Origin: Caryophanales bacterium UBA6768
GTDB taxonomy: Bacteria > Bacillota > Bacilli > Bacillales_D > Amphibacillaceae
DNA: 5,247 nucleotides
Reading direction: 5' to 3'
Assembly (NCBI GenBank): GCA_002453315.1
Contig: DKGO01000128.1
Span: forward strand, 1 to 5,247
In this document: positions 1-5,247 of the stretch, piece by piece
Position numbering within the stretch: position 1 is the first letter of the stretch
Layout of the letters: each line of letters begins with the position of its first letter
The notes under the pieces: model-generated
The model's input: the letters and a program-made list of their open reading frames with translations, nothing else
The model's database searches: none
Told to the model about the DNA's origin: nothing
Translations under genes and position numbers: made by a program

Positions 1-190
1 TGCTAGAAGGCTTCATTTCTTAAATAACTCCAGTAACCCCGATAATCCAGCAACAATAAATCAGGCAATGGTGGCAGGTGTTGAACTTGTTTATTTCATC
101 GCCTTCATTATTGCTGTTGTTGCGGTTGTTATGGCATTAAGGGTATATCGCGCAAGTCCCGGGGAAAATGAGAATACAATTAGAAAGTAA
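1..190 (+). CDS. C-terminal end of a membrane transporter, probably MFS multidrug type (5' truncated)
   Basis: The reading frame starts at base 2 and stays open to TAA at 188-190, giving 62 residues of a protein that begins outside the window. A short polar stretch rich in Asn, Ser and Pro is followed by one long hydrophobic helix (about residues 26-49, from VELVYFIAF through AVVMALRV). A basic and acidic cytoplasmic tail then ends in IRK. This matches the last loop, last transmembrane helix and tail of 12- or 14-helix drug-export MFS proteins. That assignment is an inference from one helix, and another polytopic membrane protein is possible. The gene converges on the kinase operon and is followed 10 bp later by a hairpin terminator. 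Nothing links it functionally to the minus-strand genes. Confidence 0.5.
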   Translation, partial: ARRLHFLNNSSNPDNPATINQAMVAGVELVYFIAFIIAVVAVVMALRVYRASPGENENTIRK

Positions 191-200
191 ATAGAAATAA

Positions 201-230
201 GCGGCACAACTAGATTGTTTTGCCGCTTTT
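201..230 (+). terminator. Rho-independent terminator, possibly bidirectional
   Basis: GCGGCACAAC at 201-210 pairs with GTTTTGCCGC at 217-226, giving a 10-bp stem with one C/T mismatch and a 6-nt loop (TAGATT). TTTTCCTT follows on the + strand. It lies 10 bp after the + strand stop codon. Read on the minus strand, the same hairpin is followed by a T-rich run (TTATTTCTATTT), so it could also end the kinase transcript about 70 bp past that gene's stop. No other hairpin is seen between 231 and 296. Confidence 0.8.
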
Positions 231-296
231 CCTTATAAAAAATTGAGTTTTTGATTCATTAATACCAACAAACTTACATAGTTCCTTACTTAAAAT

Positions 297-1208
297 TTAA
301 TTCTCCTCTATTCGCCATTCACAAATAATCGATAATTGTCCACCATCAAGTTGCCCGCTAATCTTGCCGTTCATTTTTTCCATAAAACTCTTCACAATCG
401 ACAAACCCAATCCTGTACTATTACCTAACCTAGATTGATCTGCCATATAAAATCGATCAAACATCCGATTAACATCTTTTTCAGTTAATGAATGGGTATC
501 ATTTTTTACAATAAGTCTTGCCTTTGATTCCTTTTCTTCAAGGAGGATGACTATATTTCCATCAGAGTGGATAATCGCATTGGAAACTAAATTTTCTATA
601 ACCCTTTTTACGGCCGATTCGTCTGAAATGATGTTGACATCATATTCTGGCATTTGAATGATTGGTTTCAAGTTTTTTTCGTTAAAACGATCATAAAAAC
701 TCATTAAAATCTCGATGATAACTTTTTTTATATTTATTGGTTCAGACTTTAAATAATCCGTTGATTCAATGATGCTCAGATCAAAAAAGTCATTTAATAG
801 TGTTTCCAGTCTGTTCGCACGATTTTCCGCAATGGATAATAATTTCTCCCTTTCCTCAGATGAAATGTCTATCGCCTTAGCCATCTGAATATAACCTAAA
901 ATGGAAGTTAACGGTGTTCTTAAATCATGCGACATATTCGCAATTAACTTCTGTTGCTCTTGTTCAAAATGGATCCTTTTTTTATTTTCGGTTACGTATA
1001 AATCAATTAATCTGTTGATTTCCAACCCTAAGCCTTCAATATTATTATCAAAAAGAGCCATATCAATTTTTTTGTTAGTTATTCGATTATTATAGTGTTG
1101 TAACTGCATTCTCACCTTTTTTACTTCTTTTTTAAATGCAACTAAGCGAGTGAACAAACATACTGTTATTAAAAAAATGACGATTGTTACAGATAACATT
1201 TTCTCCAC
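297..1208 (-). CDS. Sensor histidine kinase with a single N-terminal transmembrane helix
   Basis: This is a membrane-bound kinase that should autophosphorylate on histidine and pass the phosphate to the response regulator encoded at 2991-3683. Residues 5-23 form the only transmembrane helix. Residues 25-85 are a charged, helical linker with no recognisable sensor domain. The H-box is NMSHDLRTPLT, with His94 the phospho-acceptor. The N-box is ENLVSNA (205-211), the F-box FDRFY (250-254) and the G2-box STGLGLS (264-270). The usual DxGxG G1 box is replaced by IVKNDTHSL, as in a number of small Gram-positive kinases of this type. With no extracellular loop, it probably senses within the membrane or through the adjacent transporter (inference). 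It is the last gene of the operon, about 14 bp after the permease. The start is uncertain: GTG at 1206-1208 gives 303 residues, but ATG at 1197-1199 (300 residues) has a GGGTGGAG stretch just upstream and may be the real start. Confidence 0.9.
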   Translation of the reverse strand: MEKMLSVTIVIFLITVCLFTRLVAFKKEVKKVRMQLQHYNNRITNKKIDMALFDNNIEGLGLEINRLIDLYVTENKKRIHFEQEQQKLIANMSHDLRTPLTSILGYIQMAKAIDISSEEREKLLSIAENRANRLETLLNDFFDLSIIESTDYLKSEPINIKKVIIEILMSFYDRFNEKNLKPIIQMPEYDVNIISDESAVKRVIENLVSNAIIHSDGNIVILLEEKESKARLIVKNDTHSLTEKDVNRMFDRFYMADQSRLGNSTGLGLSIVKSFMEKMNGKISGQLDGGQLSIICEWRIEEN

Positions 1209-1222
1209 CCACTTACCAACGA

Positions 1223-1993
1223 TTATTTAATTTCTTTTCGTTTAAAAATGTACACGCCACACAAGGTAAAAAACATCCATGTAATTCCTCCGATTAGAAG
1301 GGATTTAATCAATTCACCGTTTGTCAACGTATAGTTAAATACATAACTGAATTGATAAAAAATCGTATGATGATAAAAGGCAGCAAGAATTGATGAAAAA
1401 TCGGAAAATACTCTTACAACATCGATTAAAAGGGATAGTACAATAGAAAGAATAATCGTTTTCCCACTATCTTCCGTTACGATAGCAATTAACATGATAA
1501 TAGATGTAAATCCTAGTAATTGCAATGTGAATAAACTGTATCCCCTACCGAGATATATTAGGTTAGTGATACCTAATATTTCCCCTCGTCCAAATAAAAT
1601 GACGATGATAATGGCTGTTAACAATGGTATGATAACCGTAATAAGAATTGATCCAAATGAAAAAGCAAGGAACTTTGCTATGAAAATATGGTTCCTTTTA
1701 TTCCCGCTAATGATTTGATTTTTGATAACACCACTTTGTGAAAATTCCGTTGAAATATAAAAACCAGCGAACGTACATACAACCAGATTTAAAATTAATG
1801 TTGCTGTAAATGTCGATAAAGCGTTTAACTCGCTTAAACCTGCACTGTCAAAAGCAGTACCTTCCATCATCCACCAATCCGTAATAACTAGAATATGTAA
1901 CAATAAACTTAACCCTGTTATTGTCACAATTAAAACCCAAAATGTTTTATTCCGTTGTAATTTATAAAATTCAGCTCTCATCAGATTATTCAT
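1223..1993 (-). CDS. ABC-2 type transporter permease, lantibiotic/bacitracin-protection type
   Basis: This is a 256-residue polytopic membrane protein with about six hydrophobic segments, at roughly 18-37, 60-82, 104-134, 154-173, 178-196 and 230-250. The short N-terminus has the RAEFYKLQRNKTFW pattern common in ABC-2 permeases. After helix 2 comes the family's typical cytoplasmic motif, EFSQSGVIKNQIISGNKR (83-100). A tail of basic residues (KRKEIK) ends the protein. The size and topology match the BcrB/LanE/LanG class of single-domain permeases. With only one permease gene present, a homodimer paired with two copies of the upstream ATPase is likely, although LanFEG systems use two different permeases. 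The ATG start overlaps the ATPase stop by 8 bp. Its GGAGGG ribosome site (2001-2006, 7-nt spacing) lies inside the ATPase coding end, so translation is probably coupled. The substrate is not visible from the sequence. Confidence 0.88.
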   Translation of the reverse strand: MNNLMRAEFYKLQRNKTFWVLIVTITGLSLLLHILVITDWWMMEGTAFDSAGLSELNALSTFTATLILNLVVCTFAGFYISTEFSQSGVIKNQIISGNKRNHIFIAKFLAFSFGSILITVIIPLLTAIIIVILFGRGEILGITNLIYLGRGYSLFTLQLLGFTSIIMLIAIVTEDSGKTIILSIVLSLLIDVVRVFSDFSSILAAFYHHTIFYQFSYVFNYTLTNGELIKSLLIGGITWMFFTLCGVYIFKRKEIK

Positions 1994-2909
1994 TTGCTAT
2001 CCCTCCTACTAGACTTGTAAAATAGCCTTCAAGACTGTCGCCGTTATGTGACAGGTGTTCAATGATAAGGCCATTGTCTGTTAATGCCCGGGAAACTGTA
2101 TGAACATCGTCCAAGAGATGATATAGTTTTATCGTACCATCTGGCATCACCTCAAAATCTGTCGTGGAAAAGATATCCTCCAATATGATTGCACCTTTTG
2201 CCGGTTGATCAACTTTGATCCGCAAATGTTGTCTGCATTTTTCATCTAATTCTTTTGCTGAAAGTTCTTCTAACAATTTTCCTTCATGGATAATGCCAAA
2301 AAACGTGGCTAACTGATGAAGTTCATTTAATATATGACTTGATATTATAACGGTAAGTCCCTTTTCTCGGTTTAGTTTTCTTATTAATTCCCTAAATTCA
2401 ACAATTCCCATCGGATCCAGGCCGTTGGTAGGCTCATCGAGAATCAAGAATTCCGGATCACTAAGTAATGCAATTCCAAGTCCGAGTCTTTGTTTCATTC
2501 CAAGGGAGAAATTTTTCACTTTTTTCTTACCTGTATCCCTAAGCCCTACAAGTTCCAATGTATTTATGATACAGTCCTTACCGGGAATACCTTTTTGTAA
2601 TCGATGAACCTCTAAATTTTCAAATGCATTCATGTTTGGAAAAAGGGCTGGGGTTTCGATAATTGCCCCCATTCTTTTTTGTCCCTCACTAATCGTCAGT
2701 GGGTTATCGTTACCAAACAGGTCAATTGATCCATTTGTTGGAAAGGCAAGCCCTGTTACTAAACGTAACAACGTTGATTTTCCAGCACCATTTTGACCAA
2801 TTAACCCATAGATTTCGCCTTTTTTTACGTTAACATTGATATTCTGAATGGCGAAATCATGGTTATACTTTTTTGAAAGCTGATTTGTTCTTAAGATATA
2901 TTGACTCAA
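1986..2909 (-). CDS. ABC transporter ATP-binding protein, BcrA/LanF type
   Basis: This 307-residue cytoplasmic ATPase should power the permease encoded directly downstream. Visible motifs are Walker A GQNGAGKST (38-46), signature FSLGMKQRL (134-142; the core is SLGMK rather than SGGQ), Walker B FLILDEP (154-160) with catalytic Glu159, D-loop NGLD (162-165) and H-loop His192. At the Q-loop position the sequence reads IIETPALFP, with Glu85 in place of glutamine. This is the E-loop variant described in lantibiotic-immunity ATPases such as NukF. The C-terminal 85 residues after the ATPase core match the extension seen in BcrA-like proteins, probably a permease-contact or regulatory region. The start is TTG at 2907-2909, preceded by a very strong AAGGAGG at 8-nt spacing, and no better start is nearby. 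It is the first gene of an ATPase-permease-kinase unit with its own regulated promoter. A role in protection against a membrane-active peptide antibiotic follows from family and context, not from direct evidence. Confidence 0.93.
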   Translation of the reverse strand: MSQYILRTNQLSKKYNHDFAIQNINVNVKKGEIYGLIGQNGAGKSTLLRLVTGLAFPTNGSIDLFGNDNPLTISEGQKRMGAIIETPALFPNMNAFENLEVHRLQKGIPGKDCIINTLELVGLRDTGKKKVKNFSLGMKQRLGLGIALLSDPEFLILDEPTNGLDPMGIVEFRELIRKLNREKGLTVIISSHILNELHQLATFFGIIHEGKLLEELSAKELDEKCRQHLRIKVDQPAKGAIILEDIFSTTDFEVMPDGTIKLYHLLDDVHTVSRALTDNGLIIEHLSHNGDSLEGYFTSLVGGIANE

Positions 2910-2917
2910 CTAATTAA

Positions 2918-2924
2918 CCTCCTT
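2918..2924 (-). promoter_or_regulatory. Ribosome binding site fixing the TTG start of the ABC ATPase
   Basis: The minus strand reads AAGGAGG, near-perfect complementarity to the 3' end of 16S rRNA, with 8 nt (TTAATTAG) before the TTG codon. No ATG at suitable spacing exists, so this site decides the start. Confidence 0.85.
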
Positions 2925-2953
2925 ATTTGTTCTACATTTAGTATGAGGTATAA

Positions 2954-2998
2954 AACATAAGAAAGGCTTAAAACAATCCTTAAGAAAACCTTAAGATT
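2954..2998 (-). promoter_or_regulatory. Response-regulator-type promoter/operator of the ABC transporter-kinase genes (copy 1)
   Basis: On the minus strand two copies of CTTAAG are separated by GTTTT, an 11-bp period that places both half-sites on one face of the helix. The second half-site supplies a poor -35 (TTAAGG, + coordinates 2978-2983). This is followed by an 18-bp spacer and a -10-like TATGTT (2954-2959). A weak -35 overlapped by direct repeats is the usual design of promoters activated by OmpR-family regulators. The NTTAAG-N5-WTTAAG form resembles the known CiaR site of streptococci. The element overlaps the last codons and stop of the response regulator gene. A degenerate third TTTAAG follows about one turn downstream. 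A 22-bp stretch (2977-2998) is identical to copy 2. Binding by the neighbouring regulator is inferred. Confidence 0.72.
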
Positions 2999-3683
2999 TA
3001 AGACGATAACCCATTCCCCAAATTGTTTCGATATATTCTTCATTTGGGTTTGCCCGAGAAAGTTTGTTTCGTAAATTACTCATATGAACATTTATTGTGT
3101 TATCATCTCCGTAGAATGGTTCATGCCATACACTTTCAAAAAGATTGGATTTTGAAAACACCTTGTTTGGGGATGTCATTAATAGAACTAATATTGCATA
3201 TTCAAGGGCAGTCAATGTGAGACTTTTACCATTTACAGTAACCACTTTTGCTTCCAAATCTAGTTGAATGTCTTTATGAACTAACTGATTTATCTTTAAT
3301 GTTTCATAAGGTTGTTTGTATCTTCTTAATAAAGAATCAATCCTTGCAGACACTTCCTCTACATCAAAAGGTTTTGCAATAAAATCATCAGCGCCAGAAC
3401 GTAAACCTTTAACCTTTGTCTGCTGTTCGCTTTTAGCTGAAATAATAATTACTGGGATAGAACCTTTAGATCTTATTGCCTCAAGAATCTCTTCTCCCGC
3501 CATCCCTGGAAGCATTAAGTCTAATAATACTAAGTCCCATTCCTGTTTCTCTAAATAAATCATTGCCTCCGTTCCAGAGTAGGCTGGCTGCGGGAAATAA
3601 TTACTCTTTTTCACAATTTTGCAAAGCAATTGATTTATATCATCGTCATCTTCAACAATTAGAATTTTTATTTTCTGTTCCAT
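2991..3683 (-). CDS. OmpR/PhoB-family response regulator
   Basis: This 230-residue DNA-binding regulator has the normal length for its family. The receiver domain (about 5-118) has the acidic cluster EDDDD (11-15), phospho-acceptor Asp55 in LVLLDLMLPG, the switch residue Ser82 and the conserved Lys104 in AKPF. The winged-helix effector domain (about 130-228) has the TALEY segment, the recognition-helix region DDNTINVHMSNLRNKL (193-208) and the closing wing IWGMGYRL, all typical of the family. The ATG start has AAAGGGAG at 5-nt spacing. It is probably co-transcribed with the cysteine hydrolase 39 bp upstream, since no hairpin or convincing promoter lies in that gap. Its 3' end contains the operator of the transporter unit. 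It is very likely the partner of the histidine kinase at 297-1208 and the binder of the two CTTAAG-repeat sites, which would make it autoregulated. The stimulus is unknown; envelope or peptide-antibiotic stress is inferred from its target transporter. Confidence 0.94.
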   Translation of the reverse strand: MEQKIKILIVEDDDDINQLLCKIVKKSNYFPQPAYSGTEAMIYLEKQEWDLVLLDLMLPGMAGEEILEAIRSKGSIPVIIISAKSEQQTKVKGLRSGADDFIAKPFDVEEVSARIDSLLRRYKQPYETLKINQLVHKDIQLDLEAKVVTVNGKSLTLTALEYAILVLLMTSPNKVFSKSNLFESVWHEPFYGDDNTINVHMSNLRNKLSRANPNEEYIETIWGMGYRLKS

Positions 3684-3722
3684 TTTTTCTCCCTTTCTAT
3701 TTTTATTATGAAGAAAAACTAC

Positions 3723-4301
3723 TCATACACTGACAGGATACGGCTGACATAGTAAATGATCTTCCTTTTCTCCATTTTTATGAGGATAATCTTTTAGATT
3801 CCCTTCATATACTAATTGTAAGTTAAATATTTCCTGCAACTCATGCGGTGCAATTAGTGATAAAGGCTTTTTAAAATTTATAGATGTACCTTCTTTTAGA
3901 ACACATGCTACAAATTGAGAACAGAAAAAGGCATTTTTTCTGTTAATCGGTCTGTTTATTATAACACCTAATAACCCCAAAATATGATAACGGTATTCTT
4001 GTTTTTTTGCTTCTATATCCCGGATAAATTGTTTCATTTTGTCATATCCATCTTCTGTTACTTCAAATGAATAAATAGCACAATTGGCTTGTTTAAACAA
4101 ATTGCTATCGATATCTTCCTTGACAAATCCTCCAATGAAGGGATTTCTAACATTTTTTCTCCCAAAACTATATACTTCTGATAGTTTCGAATTGAATGTT
4201 ATTGATGCATGATTGTACGGTTTTTTAGTATAGATCTTAATCATTTTAGTAAATAATGTCCCTGTATCTGTTAATAGAATATATCCCTTATTTGCAATCA
4301 T
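3723..4301 (-). CDS. YiiX/NlpC-P60-like (permuted papain-fold) cysteine hydrolase
   Basis: This 192-residue protein has no visible signal peptide or transmembrane helix, so it is probably cytoplasmic or at the inner membrane face. The fold is suggested by YNHASITFN near the N-terminus (His31) and FFCSQFVACVL further on (Cys127). The His-before-Cys order marks the circularly permuted branch of the NlpC/P60 superfamily, which includes YiiX, YebB and LRAT-like enzymes. Glu43 in SEVYSFGR is a possible third catalytic residue. A PLSLIAPHEL segment (146-155) resembles the downstream conserved region of these proteins. Known relatives act on amide or ester bonds of peptides or lipids, and the substrate here cannot be told. 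The ATG start has AGGAG at 7-nt spacing. The gene sits downstream of operator copy 2 and 39 bp before the response regulator, so it should be induced with the transporter. The family call is fairly secure; its function in this module is unknown. Confidence 0.72.
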   Translation of the reverse strand: MIANKGYILLTDTGTLFTKMIKIYTKKPYNHASITFNSKLSEVYSFGRKNVRNPFIGGFVKEDIDSNLFKQANCAIYSFEVTEDGYDKMKQFIRDIEAKKQEYRYHILGLLGVIINRPINRKNAFFCSQFVACVLKEGTSINFKKPLSLIAPHELQEIFNLQLVYEGNLKDYPHKNGEKEDHLLCQPYPVSV

Positions 4302-4359
4302 AACTCATCTCCTAAACAAATATTAAAAAATCACTTATTATGTATACTTTACAACTGAA

Positions 4360-4404
4360 ATCATAAGAAAGACTAAATAGATTCCTTAAGAAAACCTTAA
4401 GATT
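4360..4404 (-). promoter_or_regulatory. Response-regulator-type promoter/operator of the hydrolase-regulator genes (copy 2)
   Basis: The minus strand carries the same CTTAAG-GTTTT-CTTAAG direct repeat as copy 1, identical over 22 bp (4383-4404). The -35 position is TTAAGG (4384-4389), followed by an 18-bp spacer and a better -10, TATGAT (4360-4365). The 10-bp block CTTTCTTATG is also shared with copy 1 at the same distance. The expected transcript start near 4352 leaves a leader of about 50 nt before the hydrolase ATG. Its geometry suggests activation by the downstream-encoded regulator, giving positive autoregulation. Confidence 0.72.
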
Positions 4405-4640
4405 ATAAATAAAATAGTAGCCATTTTAGGGCTTACGTATCGGTGTGGTTTTATAAGGTACCCGAACTTTTCCCTAATCTGCTCCTTAATTTTAAATACT
4501 TTTTTATCTAAAGGGGTTGAACCAGCCATTTCATTTTAAAGATTAATGATATGGGAAAACTCATCATTCCAAATCTTTATCAGTCGCAGTGAAAAAGAAG
4601 CCCCACCCCCATGGGTTGCTGTAATGAAAAAATTATAATA
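4386..4640 (-). pseudogene. Decayed coding remnant, possibly flavodoxin/NAD(P)H-oxidoreductase-like
   Basis: One minus-strand frame across this otherwise geneless stretch reads like real protein, interrupted by a single TAA at 4536-4538. The upstream part contains FFITATHGGGASFSLRLIKI and continues through a short hydrophobic strand (HIINL). After the stop it continues NEMAGSTPLDKK, then a charged helix (KIKEQIREKFG), PHRYVSPK and a hydrophobic end. The strand-GGG-helix-strand-helix order would suit the C-terminal half of a flavodoxin-fold oxidoreductase, but this is a guess from pattern alone. No N-terminal half, start codon or ribosome site is seen: ATG at 4527-4529 opens a 47-codon frame with no Shine-Dalgarno. 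The frame ends at a TAA formed inside operator copy 2. It is most likely a gene fragment left by deletion. It could also be non-coding sequence with a chance open frame. Confidence 0.4.
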
Positions 4641-4661
4641 TGCCAACACTAGCTAAGAATC

Positions 4662-4697
4662 AAAAAGGTTCCAAAGGTTTGAAACCTCGGAACCTTT
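4662..4697 (-). terminator. Rho-independent terminator of the upstream sensor kinase
   Basis: On the minus strand AAAGGTTCC (from 4697 down) pairs with GGAACCTTT (4672-4664). A nested AGGTTT/AAACCT pairing within the loop makes a long, near-continuous hairpin. The transcript then runs into TTTTTGATTC. It begins 2 bp after the kinase stop codon, so the kinase unit to the right is separated transcriptionally from the hydrolase-regulator unit. Confidence 0.87.
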
Positions 4698-4699
4698 GA

Positions 4700-5247
4700 T
4701 CATTTCATTTCAGATGAAGCAACTGTCTCCACCGTTGGTAGATAGATTAGTGACTTAAACAGATCCCCATCAATGTTTATTTCGAATTTCCCATTTTGGT
4801 TTTCGATAAGGCTTTTTGTAATTGATAATCCAAGTCCACTTCCATGACCAGTTCTCGATTCATCCCCGCGTTTGAATCTTTCCATTAATTCCTCTTCAGT
4901 AATGTTCAATTCATATTTAGAAATATTTTTAAAACTAATAAGTGTTTCGGCACTTTTTTGAGTAATATCGATATATACCCTTGAACCTTCTAGTGCATAG
5001 TTAAAAATATTAGTTAAAATGTTTTCAATGGAGCGCCAGAGTAATTTCCCATCTGCGATGATATACATGTGCTCCTTTGGATAATTAAATTTAAAAGAGA
5101 AATTTTTTTCAGAGATTTGTTCACTTAACTCGCCAATTCCTTGATTGATTAAAGCTACAATATCAATTTCCTGTAAATCAACAGGTATATCACCACTTGA
5201 AGCTTTTGCAGCAGCAAATAAATCATCTATCAACACTTTCATTCGTT
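4700..5247 (-). CDS. Sensor histidine kinase, C-terminal part (5' truncated by window edge)
   Basis: About 180 residues of a second kinase are visible. The frame remains open to the window edge (an Arg codon precedes the Met at 5240-5242), so that Met is internal and not the start. The visible part begins in the second helix of the dimerisation domain, RMKVLIDDLFAAAKASSG, whose style is shared with large multi-helix Gram-positive sensor kinases. The ATP-binding domain follows. Counting from that Met, the N-box-like region is ENILTNIFNYA (73-83), the F-box MERFKRGD (120-127) and the G2-box GSGLGLS (134-140). The second N-box asparagine position is occupied normally, but the DxGxG G1 box is replaced by SFKNISKYEL. 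The H-box and any sensor domain lie outside the window. A strong terminator follows its stop directly, so it probably belongs to another signalling unit whose regulator is off to the right. Confidence 0.88.
   Translation of the reverse strand, partial: RMKVLIDDLFAAAKASSGDIPVDLQEIDIVALINQGIGELSEQISEKNFSFKFNYPKEHMYIIADGKLLWRSIENILTNIFNYALEGSRVYIDITQKSAETLISFKNISKYELNITEEELMERFKRGDESRTGHGSGLGLSITKSLIENQNGKFEINIDGDLFKSLIYLPTVETVASSEMK

Noticed and set aside
901..1095. Open frame on the + strand inside the kinase gene
   Set aside because: It is antisense to the well-supported kinase, covering its H-box and linker region, has no ribosome site and gives no family-like sequence.
1494..1718. Open frame on the + strand inside the permease gene
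   Set aside because: It is antisense to a clear membrane protein, with no Shine-Dalgarno and an unconvincing composition.
3316..3733. Two overlapping open frames on the + strand across the response regulator
   Set aside because: Both are mirror frames of the receiver domain codons, overlap each other in different frames and lack ribosome sites.
4592..4620. GC-rich inverted sequence around CCCATGGG followed on the minus strand by TTCTTTTT, looking like a second terminator
   Set aside because: The stem is only about four plus three base pairs with an uneven internal loop, and the bases also encode the GGGAS part of the protein-like remnant. A strong terminator already lies just upstream at 4662-4697.
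4635..4663. Possible minus-strand promoter TTGATT-N17-TATTAT
   Set aside because: The -35 overlaps the T-run of the kinase terminator and the only thing downstream is the decayed remnant. In such AT-rich DNA this match is expected by chance.
4700..5247. The partial kinase as partner of the response regulator at 2991-3683
   Set aside because: A strong terminator separates it from that unit, and a complete kinase is present in the regulator's own cluster. Cross-talk cannot be excluded, but nothing in the sequence supports it.
1..5247. CRISPR arrays, tRNA or rRNA genes, insertion sequences, phage attachment sites
   Set aside because: No regularly spaced repeats other than the two operators, no cloverleaf-like or rRNA-like segments, and no transposase frames or terminal inverted repeats were seen.

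Overview
The window is AT-rich DNA with strong AAGGAGG-type Shine-Dalgarno sites, TTG/GTG starts and gene families typical of Bacillota. A Bacillaceae chromosome is the most likely source, inferred from protein style and codon use rather than a database match. Nearly everything is on the minus strand.

Layout, left to right: (1) 1-190, + strand: the C-terminal end of a membrane protein, probably a multidrug-type MFS transporter, ending in a hairpin terminator (201-230) that may also serve the convergent operon. (2) 297-3683, minus strand, read right to left: an OmpR-family response regulator, a BcrA/LanF-type ABC ATPase, an ABC-2 type permease and a one-helix sensor histidine kinase. The last three genes are tightly coupled (8-bp overlap, then a gap of about 14 bp). 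(3) 3723-4301, minus: a YiiX/NlpC-P60-like papain-fold cysteine hydrolase 39 bp upstream of the regulator. (4) 4302-4661: no intact gene. It holds a promoter/operator and an apparently decayed coding remnant, perhaps flavodoxin-like. (5) 4662-5247, minus: a strong terminator and the C-terminal half of a second, unrelated sensor kinase cut by the window edge.

The main observation is a 22-bp element (CTTAAG-N5-CTTAAG on the minus strand, 11-bp period) that occurs twice, with an identically spaced -10 box downstream and further matching flanks. One copy lies in front of the cysteine hydrolase/response regulator pair. The other overlaps the stop codon of the response regulator and precedes the ABC transporter/kinase genes. 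Each copy overlaps the -35 position, as expected for an OmpR-family activator. The simplest reading is a self-contained, self-amplifying response module: the kinase and regulator sense a cell-envelope or membrane-active peptide stress, and the regulator switches on two units, hydrolase plus regulator and transporter plus kinase. The transporter type is known for lantibiotic/bacitracin protection. Adding a permuted papain-like hydrolase to the same regulon is the less familiar part.
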